From Kribbella capetownensis (GTDB lineage: Bacteria; Actinomycetota; Actinomycetes; Propionibacteriales; Kribbellaceae), in the NCBI RefSeq assembly GCF_004331485.1, contig NZ_SJKD01000005.1, forward strand, positions 1 to 64,000: DNA of 64,000 bases. The letters run 5' to 3'. Of this stretch, positions 40,918 through 49,267 are shown piece by piece. How positions within the stretch are numbered: the first letter of the stretch is position 1; every line of letters starts with the position of its first letter. The position numbers and the translations under genes were made by a program. The notes beneath the pieces were generated by a model. That model searched no databases and was not told the origin of the DNA. It worked only from the letters and a program-made list of their open reading frames with translations.

Positions 40918-42267
40918 ATGACCGACCCGAAGTCCGCGCCCGCCCTGTCCGCCGACGTGATGACGCTTGCCGGAGAGCTCGGCGCCGAGCGATCCAAGCC
41001 CGGTTGGAGCACCTTCTCGCTCGCCATCAACGACGATCAGCGCGAGATCCGGGACTGGACCCACGCCTTCGCCGCCGACGTGATCCGCCCCGCGGCGTCC
41101 GAGTGGGACGAGCGCGAGGAGACGCCGTGGCCGATCATCCAGGAGGCCGCCAAGATCGGTCTGTACGGCCTCGACATGAACGTCAACCTCTTCGTCGACC
41201 CGACCGGTCTGCTGATGCCGCTCGTCCACGAGGAACTGTTCTGGGGCGACGCCGGCATCGCGATGTCACTCAAGGGCACCGGTCTGGCATCGTCCGCGAT
41301 CTTCTCCAACGGCACCCCCGAGCAGTGGAGCCAGTGGATGGGGCGGTGCTACGGGACTGCTGACGACGTACGCGTAGCCGCCTTCTGCTCGTCGGAGCCT
41401 GGTGCGGGTTCTGACGTGTCCGCGATCCGTACGCGGGCGACGTACGACTCGGTGACCAACGAATGGGTCATCAACGGCCAGAAGGCGTGGGCCACGAACG
41501 GCGGTATCGCGGACATCCACGTCGTGGTCGCCACCGTCGACCCGTCGCTCGGGACGAAGGGACAGGCGGCGTTCGTCGTACCCAAGTCCGAGGTGCGCGG
41601 GCTCGAGATGGGGACCAAGCTGCGCAAGCACGGCCTGCGCGCGTCACACACCGCCGACGTCTTCTTCGACAACGTGCGCATCCCGGCCGAGAACGTGCTT
41701 GGCGGCAAGGAGAAACTCGACGCCCGCCTGGCCCGCGCCCGCGAGGCCGCCGGACAACGCGCTCGCGTGCCCGCCGCCGGACAGCAGGTGCGGAACGCGT
41801 CGATGGCCACCTTCGAGATGACCCGCCACCTGGTCGGTGCTCAGGCGATCGGGATCGCGCGAGCGGCGTACGAGGTAGCCCTCGAGTACGCCAAGACCCG
41901 CGAACAGTTCGGCCGCCCGATCATCGACAACCAGGGCATCGCCTTCAAACTCGCCGACATGGCCCTGGAAATCGACGCCGCCCGGTTGCTGGTCTGGCGC
42001 GCCGCCAACATGTCCTCTGCCCTGATGCGCGGCGAAACCCCCGACTACCAACACGGCGAAGGCTCCATGGCGAAGCTGAAGGCCGGCGAGGTAGCCGTCA
42101 AGGTCACCGAAGAAGCCATCCAAATCCTCGGCGGCAACGGCTACACCCGCGAATACCCCGTAGAACGAATGCACCGAGACGCCAAGATCTACACCATCTT
42201 CGAGGGCACCTCCGAAATCCAGCGCCTCGTCATCGCCCGAGCCATCTCCGGGATGCGGATCAGGTAA
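40918..42267 (+). CDS. acyl-CoA dehydrogenase (FadE5-like)
   Basis: A 449-residue FAD acyl-CoA dehydrogenase that makes 2-enoyl-CoA. Family segments are VAAFCSSEPGAGSDVSAIRT, WVINGQKAWATNGGIADI, LRKHGLRASHTADVFFDNVR, YAKTREQFGRPIIDNQGIAF, and a C-terminal ILGGNGYTREYPVERMHRDA block followed by IFEGTSEIQRLV, which carries the general region of the catalytic Glu. The N terminus is longer than in short-chain enzymes. The ATG at 40918 has GGAGG six bases before it; the ATG at 40912 overlaps that site and is less likely. Divergent from the tetR-fadA2 unit; corresponds to Rv0244c in context. Confidence 0.92.
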   Translation: MTDPKSAPALSADVMTLAGELGAERSKPGWSTFSLAINDDQREIRDWTHAFAADVIRPAASEWDEREETPWPIIQEAAKIGLYGLDMNVNLFVDPTGLLMPLVHEELFWGDAGIAMSLKGTGLASSAIFSNGTPEQWSQWMGRCYGTADDVRVAAFCSSEPGAGSDVSAIRTRATYDSVTNEWVINGQKAWATNGGIADIHVVVATVDPSLGTKGQAAFVVPKSEVRGLEMGTKLRKHGLRASHTADVFFDNVRIPAENVLGGKEKLDARLARAREAAGQRARVPAAGQQVRNASMATFEMTRHLVGAQAIGIARAAYEVALEYAKTREQFGRPIIDNQGIAFKLADMALEIDAARLLVWRAANMSSALMRGETPDYQHGEGSMAKLKAGEVAVKVTEEAIQILGGNGYTREYPVERMHRDAKIYTIFEGTSEIQRLVIARAISGMRIR

Positions 42268-42753
42268 AGCAGCCCACGCGCGCTACGCAGGCGCTCCGTC
42301 GCTCCGCTCCTCCCACGCGCGCTCCGCCCGCTCCCAACCCACCCCCGGCTCATCGCCGTCCTTCCCTTGCCGACTACCGTCGGCCACCTGCGCGCTGCCG
42401 CGCGCCATTGCCCCCTGCGACGGCTCCCCGTCCGCGTCGCCCGTGTCGTCACCCACTGCCAAGGCCCGCCACCGCCTCCGATCAGCGCGACGGGACAGCT
42501 TTACGCCGCCAGGGAGTGTCGCTGACCAGAGTTCGCGGACATACGTTTGGTTCGGTCCGTCGGGGTCATGAACGACGTACGACCATGATTGGCCGGCTCT
42601 TCCGCAGGTGTACCCGGATGTCACGCCAGATGTGCAGGCGGTTTGCCCGGACCACGGTGTAGCGACGCTGGGCTCGACCGGACCGGTACCGTTGGAGGTC
42701 CCTCTCGTGGGCGAGAGGCTTCGTTCGCTTGAGGGAGGTGGCCGGCGGGCCGC
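42268..42753. other. intergenic region after fadE5
   Basis: The first 200 bases are a C-rich, G-poor low-complexity stretch (repeats of CGCGCGCTCCGC and TCCGCTCC) with no gene-like reading frame on either strand. A hairpin CCTCTCG-TGGG-CGAGAGG lies at 42701-42718, just before the membrane protein gene, and may belong to its leader. No RNA gene was recognised. Confidence 0.5.
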
Positions 42754-43758
42754 GTGGCGAGACTGGTTGGCGTGAAGATCTCGACTCAGCAGGCGGCAGG
42801 GTACGTCACAGTCGCCGCCATGATGCCGTACCTCTCGATCAAGACGGCCTGGCTGCTCGGCAGTGACATTGGCGTCGTCCAAACGGGCTTGATGCGCACT
42901 GCGCCCTTCGTCGTGGGCAACCTGATCACCGCCGTGATGGAGGTCACCGGGGCAGCGCTGGCGTTGGCACTTGTTCATCGGTGGGGGCGGCGGCTGCCGG
43001 TCTGGCTGGTCCTGTTCCCATTGTGGGTCGCCGGTGGACTTCTGGCGCCGGTGATGCTCGCAGCGCCACTTGGTTTTCTCGCGGGGAACACCGTCGCGCC
43101 CGCGGCTGACGGCCCGATCGACGGTCTTCAGGGATGGGTGTATGGCGTCGTCTACGCGGGTTTCATCCTGCAGGGAACCGGACTGGGGGTTGCGTTCACC
43201 TTGCATATCCGTGCCCGGTGGGCTCACCTCTTGCGCGCCCGCCTCGGATTCCCGGCCTCCCGCAGCGCGAATCAGGTCCGGCTGATCGTCGCCTTCAGCG
43301 TGCTGGTCGCGTTGGTTGTCGCGGCTCGCCTGTTCTGGGCGTTCGGCGGATCGACCGGGTTGACCAGCGAGGTGCGAGCCGGCCGGAGCGTTGCCCAACG
43401 TGCGCTGGACGTTTCGACGGCGAGTCTGGCGCTGGCGGGTCTGCTTGGGCTGCTGATCCTCGTCTCGCACCGGCCTCGAGCCATCCGGGCCTGGGGCCCG
43501 CTGGTGGCTGCTGGGCTCGGCGCCGGCGCGATGTTCTGCTCGGGCGGCTACCAGCTCATCCTCCTGATCGCGCCCAGCTCACCGTTCGACGCGACCGGCG
43601 GTCGATGGTTCGGCCTGCTCATTTGCGCCCAGGTGGTGGCCGGCCTGCTGGGCGCGATCGTTCTCTGCGGAGTTCGCATCTCGCCGTTGGACGGACCTGT
43701 GCCGCAATCCCGGTCAGGCAGCGCGGTGCGCCCGAAGCGGAGCAAGGTGATCGAGTGA
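42754..43758 (+). CDS. polytopic membrane protein of unknown function
   Basis: A 334-residue protein with seven or eight predicted membrane helices (about 14-35, 48-70, 83-105, 125-150, 172-194, 220-238, 247-268, 288-308). The N-terminal segment SIKTAWLLGSDIGV is a motif I associate with uncharacterised actinobacterial membrane proteins. No catalytic motif was seen. GTG at 42754 is the first start; GTG 42772 (KISTQQAAGY) is a good alternative. AGGGAGGTGG at 42733-42742 is a suitable ribosome site for the first. Neighbours give no clue. Confidence 0.7.
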   Translation: MARLVGVKISTQQAAGYVTVAAMMPYLSIKTAWLLGSDIGVVQTGLMRTAPFVVGNLITAVMEVTGAALALALVHRWGRRLPVWLVLFPLWVAGGLLAPVMLAAPLGFLAGNTVAPAADGPIDGLQGWVYGVVYAGFILQGTGLGVAFTLHIRARWAHLLRARLGFPASRSANQVRLIVAFSVLVALVVAARLFWAFGGSTGLTSEVRAGRSVAQRALDVSTASLALAGLLGLLILVSHRPRAIRAWGPLVAAGLGAGAMFCSGGYQLILLIAPSSPFDATGGRWFGLLICAQVVAGLLGAIVLCGVRISPLDGPVPQSRSGSAVRPKRSKVIE

Positions 43759-44289
43759 TCCGTGAGGCTGGAGGTGTAGATCCGGAGCGGGTGGAAACCC
43801 GGGTTCACGTGGCCACGACCCCCGCGGGGAACCGGCTGCTAGGTCACGCGCTTGCGCCAATCAGCGCGCGAGACCTGCCTCTGGGGATGTACTCAAGCAA
43901 TTTCTCGTTGGGGGCCTGGCTGCCCCGCGGGCAGGGATACCGAGATGCCGGCCCGGATGGACCGTGACGTCGGTCCGGGCGCCTCCGCGAACTCGAATCC
44001 TGCGGGAGCATCGAGATCTGGGACTCCAGCGAACATCGATCGCTCACACGTCGAGCTCTAGCCGTGTGGTCAGGGTGCGTGTCCCCAATCGGACACACTG
44101 GCTAACCCCTGCGCATGGCAGGGGCGATTGGCACCTTCGCCATATGCGCTCCACGGTCGTAGCCGTCCGCCGTCAGTTTGGGCAGCGGTTCGGTAGCTGC
44201 CAGCCCAGCCTCATCCGTTTCTCAGCAACCTCGGTCAAACCTTCCGAATCCTGATCAGTCGTTCACCAGTGAGCGGCTCAGGCAACGCG
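43759..44289. other. intergenic region with small hairpins
   Basis: No frame here shows gene-like content. Two small inverted repeats are present: GTGTCC-N6-GGACAC (about 44080-44097) and CCCCTGC-GCATG-GCAGGGG (44106-44124). The second could be a weak terminator for the membrane protein gene. The rest is featureless and may be eroded sequence. Confidence 0.45.
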
Positions 44290-44670
44290 TCACGCGTCTG
44301 GCACTTCCTCGGCAGGATGCGGGAACGGCCAGCGCCGGCCGATTGCGACGTGCAGGATGATCGAGGTCGACAACGCGTTGAGGGACGCATGCGTAACCCA
44401 TTCGTCCGCGCTGGCTCCGTTGAGGTGCAGGGCATCGGCGCTCGCCCGCAGCACGACGGTCAGCAGTGCGGCGAGTACGACGGTGGCGAGCAAGAGTGTG
44501 GCGCGTTCAACGCGTGGAGCCGGATCGCTGAGCCAGCCCTCGAACAGCATGCCGTACGACAGACCGGCGGCAATGAAGCAGCCACCGAGCGCAGAGATCT
44601 GCGCGGGAGCGAGCCCGACCAGTTCGTGCATGACGAGGTAGGTGACGATCCCGCCTCCTATCACCACCAC
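44290..44670 (-). CDS. small membrane protein of unknown function
   Basis: A 126-residue protein with about four hydrophobic helices (VVIGGGIVTYLVMHELVGLA; ISALGGCFIAAGLSYGMLFE; ATLLLATVVLAALLTVVL; THASLNALSTSIILHVAIG). No known domain. GTG starts at 44670, 44673 and 44676 are equivalent; there is only a weak GATAGGAGG after them, so the true start is uncertain. It lies in a region with several gene remnants, so it may itself be a reduced gene. Confidence 0.55.
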   Translation of the reverse strand: MVVIGGGIVTYLVMHELVGLAPAQISALGGCFIAAGLSYGMLFEGWLSDPAPRVERATLLLATVVLAALLTVVLRASADALHLNGASADEWVTHASLNALSTSIILHVAIGRRWPFPHPAEEVPDA

Positions 44671-44796
44671 GTGGGCGATGGTCAGCGGTCTTCCATGCCA
44701 CCGGGGACGCGCGCGGTGATCTTTGGATCCTCCGGAAGATGTATGCTGCTTCTGTTTTCGAATCAGTGGAGTGTTGATCGTGGAGGGAGGCCGGGG

Positions 44797-45052
44797 ATGG
44801 CCGAAGCGCGGACACCGAGACCTGGAAAGTCGGTTCGCGGATCAACCACCGGCCGACCGGTGATGGCCGCCCTGCACCCGCCGCTGCGACCAGATGTCGT
44901 CGAGCGTGCTTACCAGCAGATTGAACGAACTGGCCGGAGCGCGGATCGTGGTCGGCGACGCCGACGGCTACCGTCTGACCGGCTGGGGTGAGACCTGGTG
45001 GCGGCCCTGGACCCGCTACAGGCATGGAGCAAGCGGTGGGACGGACCGATCC
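44797..45052 (+). pseudogene. broken HxlR-family regulator
   Basis: Three pieces of an HxlR-type regulator follow each other in changing frames. Piece 1 (from ATG 44797, after GGAGG) ends RPVMAALHP, the usual segment before the GRRW helix. That helix and about 20 more residues are missing. Piece 2, in the next frame, reads RRCDQMSSSVLTSRLNEL then GYRLTGWGE, the recognition helix and wing. Piece 3, back in the first frame from about 44998, reads VAALDPLQAWSKRW, the typical C-terminal helix. So there is one internal deletion and two frame changes. It precedes the DapB-like gene, which it may once have controlled. Confidence 0.7.
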
Positions 45053-45084
45053 GCTACCGAGTAGCTCGAACGAAGGAGTGCAGG

Positions 45085-45882
45085 ATGACGGTGGCTGTTG
45101 GTGTCGCAGGTGTGACGGGATGGACTGGACGGGCGGTGGCGGAGGCAGTGCTGGCGGCTGACGACCTGACCCTGGTATCTGGTGTGAGCCGATCCGCGGC
45201 AGGTAAGGACCTCGGGCAAGTGTGGGCCGGCGACGCGAACGGCGTACCGGTGGTGGCCACGGTCGAGGAGGCCCTCGAAGGTGTCGACGTACTGGTCGAC
45301 TACACCTCTCATGCCGCCGTTCTCGGTCACACGCTGACGGCGATCGGTCGGGGAGTGTCCGTGGTGGTCGGTAGCTCCGGGCTGACCGCGGCGGACTTCG
45401 GCGAGATCGATGCGGCGGCACGTGGCAAAGAGCTGGGGGTGATTGCGGCCGGCAACTTCTCCCTCAGTGCTTCGATCGCGCAGGTGGCCGCGACACTCGC
45501 GGCGCGGCACATGAAGAGCTGGGAGATTGTCGACTACGCGTCGGCCGGCAAGCCCGACGCCCCCAGCGGAACGGCTCGTGAGCTTGCGGAGCTGCTCGGC
45601 CAGGTCAGGCAACCAGAGATCGAGATCCCTGTCGTGGACACGGCGGGTCAGTCGGAGACACGGGGTGGAACCGTGGCGGGCGTCCAGGTTCATGCGATCC
45701 GGCTGCCCGGATTCGTGCTGTCGACCGAGGTCGTGTTCGGCCTTCCGGACGAACGCCTCAGTATTCGCCACGACGCCGGAAGCAGTGCCGCGCCGTACGT
45801 CGCAGGCACGTTGCTGGCCATACGCGCCGTCCAGCAGCGCGTTGGGCTGACACGCGGGCTGAGTGAGCTTCTGCTCGCATAG
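45085..45882 (+). CDS. DapB-like dihydrodipicolinate reductase paralogue lacking the catalytic His
   Basis: A 265-residue protein of the DapB fold: GVAGVTGWTGRAVAEAV is the NAD(P)-binding loop, VLVDYTSHAAVLGH and VVVGSSGLT replace the DFT and GTTG motifs, AGNFSLSASI matches APNFSxG, and GKPDAPSGTA matches KxDAPSGTA. The H-H-x-x-K catalytic segment of true DapB (His159/Lys163 in E. coli) reads YASAGK here: Lys is kept but both His are gone. I infer a different substrate or reaction. GAAGGAGTGCAGG precedes the ATG at 45085; the frame is open from 44998. The regulator remnant is upstream and a hydrolase gene follows after 59 bases. Confidence 0.85.
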   Translation: MTVAVGVAGVTGWTGRAVAEAVLAADDLTLVSGVSRSAAGKDLGQVWAGDANGVPVVATVEEALEGVDVLVDYTSHAAVLGHTLTAIGRGVSVVVGSSGLTAADFGEIDAAARGKELGVIAAGNFSLSASIAQVAATLAARHMKSWEIVDYASAGKPDAPSGTARELAELLGQVRQPEIEIPVVDTAGQSETRGGTVAGVQVHAIRLPGFVLSTEVVFGLPDERLSIRHDAGSSAAPYVAGTLLAIRAVQQRVGLTRGLSELLLA

Positions 45883-45941
45883 TCCATCGGTCAGCGATGT
45901 TCGGAGCCGAAGACGTGGGGGCAGGTCAGAAAGGACAGCTG

Positions 45942-46844
45942 ATGCCAGTGCACAAGACGGGCCGATTCGTTTCCGACGAAGGCCGCGCGGTGTTCGACGC
46001 CGCCTACGACGAGGGCCTGCGGGCTCTGCCGGAGCCGGTTGATGTCCGTGACCTTGCGACGACGTTCGGTCAGGTCCGTACTTACCGATTCGGCAAGTCC
46101 CCCGGCACGCCGCTCTTGCTGTTGCATGGACGTGGCGGCACGACCGTCATGCTGCAGCCGAACATCGCCGAGCTTGCCGAGCGTCGTACCGTCTATGCGC
46201 TGGACATGCTCGGTGAGGCGGGCCGAAACAATCAGACGGCACCGTTGCGGAACGCCGAGGACCAGGCGACGTGGCTCTCTGAGGTGCTCGCGGGACTCGG
46301 ACCTGAGCGCTTCCACCTGGCCGGCATCTCGGTGGGCGGGTGGTCGGGCTGCAACCTGGCCGTCCGCGATCCTGAGCGGCTGGCATCACTGGCGCTGTTC
46401 GATCCGGTGCAGACGTTCGGCCGGATCCGGTTCGCGGTGGTCCTCCGCACCATCCCGACTCTGATCCCGTTCACGGCGAAGCGCGCCGTGCCGAGCTTCC
46501 TGAAGTACGTGGACGGTCAGGGCGGTGAGTTGCCTCAGAGTGACCCGGTAGCGAAGGTGATCGACGCGTCCTTGCGGTACTACCGTCCCGGAGTGCCACC
46601 GCCGTCGTTCTTTACTGACGAGCAGTTGCGCGGCCTCTCGTTACCGACATTGGCGGTGATCGCGGGTCGAACTGTCATGCACGACCCGAACCGGGCCGTC
46701 GGTCGTGCCCGCCGACTCGTCCCGAATATCGAGGCCGAGCTCTGGCCGGAGGCGACACACGCCATCTCCGGTCAGTGCGCGAGGAAGGTGAATTCGCGGC
46801 TATTGACGTTCATGGACACAGTCGACGCAATGACCGGCCGCTGA
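45942..46844 (+). CDS. alpha/beta hydrolase
   Basis: A 300-residue alpha/beta hydrolase. LLLLHGRGGTTVML holds the oxyanion loop, GISVGGWSG near residue 132 is the nucleophile elbow (Ser), and ATHAISGQ near 277 gives the catalytic His; a candidate Asp is in the strand before FDPVQTFG or in AGRTVMHDP. The ATG at 45942 follows AAAGGACAG; the upstream ATG at 45897 would add 15 residues. It probably shares a transcript with the DapB-like gene. Substrate unknown (ester, lactone or epoxide). Confidence 0.87.
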   Translation: MPVHKTGRFVSDEGRAVFDAAYDEGLRALPEPVDVRDLATTFGQVRTYRFGKSPGTPLLLLHGRGGTTVMLQPNIAELAERRTVYALDMLGEAGRNNQTAPLRNAEDQATWLSEVLAGLGPERFHLAGISVGGWSGCNLAVRDPERLASLALFDPVQTFGRIRFAVVLRTIPTLIPFTAKRAVPSFLKYVDGQGGELPQSDPVAKVIDASLRYYRPGVPPPSFFTDEQLRGLSLPTLAVIAGRTVMHDPNRAVGRARRLVPNIEAELWPEATHAISGQCARKVNSRLLTFMDTVDAMTGR

Positions 46845-46879
46845 CCTTGACGACGACCGATCGGAACTGCCCGCGAGCC

Positions 46880-47078
46880 TCGATAGTCCCTCTTTGGTAC
46901 CGATGTAGTGATGTACCAAGGAGGGATCGACTGCGGCGGCCGCGGCCGTTGCGCGGATCGTGGTCCCCGCGTACCCGCGCTCGGCGAACAGTCTCCGCGC
47001 GGCTGTGAGGATCTCGTCCCTCGTCCCCGGCCGGCCCGGACGCCTACCAGGGCCGCGCCCTGTGCTGGGGTCTGGCAT
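46880..47078 (-). pseudogene. truncated TetR regulator (DNA-binding part only)
   Basis: The first 65 residues are a normal TetR N terminus: GRRPGRPGTRDEILTAARRL, FAERGYAGTTIRATAAAAAV, DPSLVHHYIGTKEGL. After that the frame runs into unrelated, Ser/Arg-rich sequence and stops at 46800, overlapping the hydrolase gene. The ligand-binding domain (about 120 residues) is missing. A TTGACT-N18-TACGCT promoter-like pair lies upstream at about 47120-47150. A short functional repressor cannot be fully excluded. Confidence 0.65.
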
Positions 47079-47228
47079 CGCATGCCTCAGATTTCACCGG
47101 GTGTTGAGATCGGCAGCGTAGGTACAGAGGAGGGCGTTAGTCAACACGCGATGAATTCCCTCGGCAAGCCAGCCCGATCTACGAGGATCGATCTGCAGAG
47201 GAAGGCTCGGCACCGGTTGGTGATGACG

Positions 47229-47333
47229 TCAAACAGCGGTGTCACCGCCGTCGGTGGCGAGGATGGAGGCGGTGATGTAGCTGGCGGCCGGCGAGGCAAG
47301 AAAGGCGTACGGGGCGGCGATTACGTCGAGGGG
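47229..47333 (-). pseudogene. C-terminal remnant of a short-chain dehydrogenase
   Basis: The minus strand ends with DVIAAPYAFLASPAASYITA followed by SILATDGGDTAV and a stop. This is the classic C-terminal end of SDR enzymes (FLASPAASYITG then the VDGG turn). Nothing upstream in any frame continues the Rossmann fold, so about 220 residues are lost. Confidence 0.65.
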
Positions 47334-47419
47334 GCACGGCGGCCTAGCGGGTTGTTGTTGATGCATTGAGGCCGCCCCCCGTGCACAGAGGCCCGGGATG
47401 CGCTTGCAGGTCTGCCAGC

Positions 47420-48610
47420 TCATCGGGTCTGCGCTGCTGCTGCCGCTTCGAGTTCTGCTACGACCCGGTTGGCCGGTTCGAGCTGCTTGGCGATCCGGTG
47501 TGTGGTCTCGCGGTAAGTCGGGTCTTGCAGGACCTCGGTGATCGCCGTCCGCAGCTCCGTCGCACTGCTGCCGGGCTCGACGCTGCTGCCGAGGCCGTGC
47601 GCGGTGACTCGAGCCGCAACCGCCGGCTGATCGCGTCCCATCGGGACGCAGACCATCGGTACGCCCGCGGCGGACGCGGCCATGACGGTGCCATGTCCGG
47701 CATGGGTGATCATGAAGGCTGCGTCTGGCAGCACTTCGGCGTGCGGCACGTATCTCTCGAGCACGGAGTTGTCCGGCACGCACAGCCGCTCCGGATCCAC
47801 GGCCTGTCCCAGCGTTGCCACCGCCCGCACCGGCAGCACCGCTAGAGCATCGAGGAGGCGTTGCAGCAGATCGAGCTGTCCCTGGTCCGTCGTACTCAGG
47901 CTGACAAGCACCAATGGCTGGTTGCCTTCGGGCAGCCGATAGCCGCTCGTGGTGCCGCGCGAGCGGAACTGCGGACCGACGTACCGAACATGACGCGGCG
48001 GCTGAACCTCCGGCAGTTCGAACGCCCGGGCGGTCAGCACCAGCAACCGATCAATGTCGAGCATCTGCTCGGTCACCGACTCGACAGGTGGAAGCCCAAT
48101 TGATTCCCGGGCGCGATTGAGACCGTCCACTGCCGCACCCCTGTCACCGACCAGCGCGACTCCCGAAGGGGAGCCCCCGGCGATGTACACCGTCGGCCTG
48201 ATCGCGACAGATGGCACATCGGACTTCTTGGCAGCCATCAACGCACCGAAGGCGAGGCAATCCGCCACCAGCAGGTCCACGCCGTCACAGAGGTGCGGCT
48301 CCAACTGCCGCCCCCAGGCGACGCTGGCCTCGATCATCCGAGGGATCATCCGTTCGCACACCCGCGCATCGGGCCGCCCGGGCCACTCGAGCACGGCCAG
48401 GTCGAACCCGGCGGCTTCGGCGTACTCGCGGACTTCGGGCGGCCCGAACAGCCTCACCTGATGTCCTCGCTCGCGGAGCTTGGACGCGACAATCAGCTCG
48501 ACCGGCGCGGTGCCTCCACCGTCGCGGAGCACTTGCACCACCGACAACAACCGGCCGGCGGCCTGAGTTCGTCCTGTCTCAGACGACACTTCGGGGGCTT
48601 CGTTGAACAT
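47420..48610 (-). CDS. GT1 (MGT-type) glycosyltransferase under MerR-type promoter
   Basis: A 396-residue GT-B glycosyltransferase of the UGT/MGT group. The N-terminal acceptor domain begins near VELIVASKLRERGHQVRLFG; the donor signature is MITHAGHGTVMAASAAGVPM near 300, followed by GRDQPAVAARV, with the conserved Asp-Gln pair. Members glycosylate macrolides, flavonoids or other small molecules, in some cases as self-protection. The ATG at 48610 is seven bases after a CAGGAT -10 element, a leaderless start; ATG 48619 lies next to that element and is less likely. The promoter has the MerR-type 19-bp spacer, so the divergent MerR gene is the likely activator. Confidence 0.88.
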   Translation of the reverse strand: MFNEAPEVSSETGRTQAAGRLLSVVQVLRDGGGTAPVELIVASKLRERGHQVRLFGPPEVREYAEAAGFDLAVLEWPGRPDARVCERMIPRMIEASVAWGRQLEPHLCDGVDLLVADCLAFGALMAAKKSDVPSVAIRPTVYIAGGSPSGVALVGDRGAAVDGLNRARESIGLPPVESVTEQMLDIDRLLVLTARAFELPEVQPPRHVRYVGPQFRSRGTTSGYRLPEGNQPLVLVSLSTTDQGQLDLLQRLLDALAVLPVRAVATLGQAVDPERLCVPDNSVLERYVPHAEVLPDAAFMITHAGHGTVMAASAAGVPMVCVPMGRDQPAVAARVTAHGLGSSVEPGSSATELRTAITEVLQDPTYRETTHRIAKQLEPANRVVAELEAAAAAQTR

Positions 48611-48648
48611 AGCAATCATCCTGCGACTTGATGTCGACCTTAAGTCAA
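48611..48648 (-). promoter_or_regulatory. MerR-type promoter of the glycosyltransferase gene
   Basis: On the minus strand -35 TTGACT (48643-48648) and -10 CAGGAT (48618-48623) are separated by 19 bases, longer than the normal 17. The spacer contains the dyad GACTT-N12-AAGTC (48625-48646). A 19-bp spacer carrying a dyad is the hallmark of MerR-activated promoters. Confidence 0.7.
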
Positions 48649-48670
48649 ACGCCACAATCCAGAGCTCTTC

Positions 48671-49147
48671 ATGCCGCTGGACACAGGAACGAGGCTGCGA
48701 CTTAATGTCAACATGAAGTCAGGCGAGGCGGAATTGACCATCGGTGAAGTCGCGGATCGGTTCGGCCTGGGGACCCACGTGCTGCGGCACTGGGAAACGA
48801 TGGGTTTGCTGACGCCGCGACGCGTCAGCGGCCGCCGGCGATACGGCGAAGATGACCTGTACCGGGTGGCGGCCTTCCTGCACGGCAAGCACGCCGGCCT
48901 GAGCCTGGAGCAGATCTATCAGATGTTCACCGTCACCAATCCGAGCGGCCGCACGGGCATCCTCCGTGACCAACGCGATGTGGTGCGCCGTCGCATCGCC
49001 GCCGCGCAGCAACAGCTCGACCTGATCGAATGCGTGCTGCGCTGCAGACACTCCGACTTCACCCAGTGCCCCACCTACCGAGCTCTTCTGGGCCTGCGCA
49101 TCGCAGTCGGAGACCCAAGCCCGGAGCACGCCGCCGCTCACGGCTGA
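48671..49147 (+). CDS. MerR-family transcriptional regulator
   Basis: A 158-residue MerR regulator: LTIGEVADRFGLGTHVLRHW then ETMGLLTPRRVSGRRRYGED form the winged helix, followed by the coiled-coil (DVVRRRIAAAQQQLDLIECV) and a short tail with Cys residues (CVLRCRHSDFTQCPTYRALL), which might bind metal or ligand. No long drug-binding domain is attached. Start codons at 48671 and 48713 are possible; the second overlaps the dyad at 48699-48720. Divergent from the glycosyltransferase gene, its likely target. Confidence 0.88.
   Translation: MPLDTGTRLRLNVNMKSGEAELTIGEVADRFGLGTHVLRHWETMGLLTPRRVSGRRRYGEDDLYRVAAFLHGKHAGLSLEQIYQMFTVTNPSGRTGILRDQRDVVRRRIAAAQQQLDLIECVLRCRHSDFTQCPTYRALLGLRIAVGDPSPEHAAAHG
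48699..48720. promoter_or_regulatory. second MerR-type dyad at the start of the merR gene
   Basis: GACTT-N12-AAGTC is a near copy, in the same orientation, of the dyad at 48625-48646; both are followed on the minus strand by AAGTCGCAG. Being in the 5' part of the merR reading frame, it may serve for autorepression or show that translation begins at 48713. Confidence 0.55.
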
Positions 49148-49267
49148 CTCGATGCGTTGCCGTCGGGCGGGTTCGTTCTCTCAACTTTCAACAGTGGCGA
49201 CGAAGCACGCGGTGCTCGAAGGCGATCGGGCCGGGCCAGCCCCGGCCCGTTCCTGCCACCGGCGGGT

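Noticed and set aside
42701..42718. Hairpin CCTCTCG-TGGG-CGAGAGG as part of a tRNA or riboswitch
   Set aside because: No cloverleaf, no CCA end and no conserved riboswitch core around it; left as a simple hairpin.
42283..43470. 395-codon minus-strand frame under the membrane protein gene
   Set aside because: Composition is Arg/Gln/Asp-rich antisense text without any domain, while the plus strand has a clear multi-helix membrane protein.
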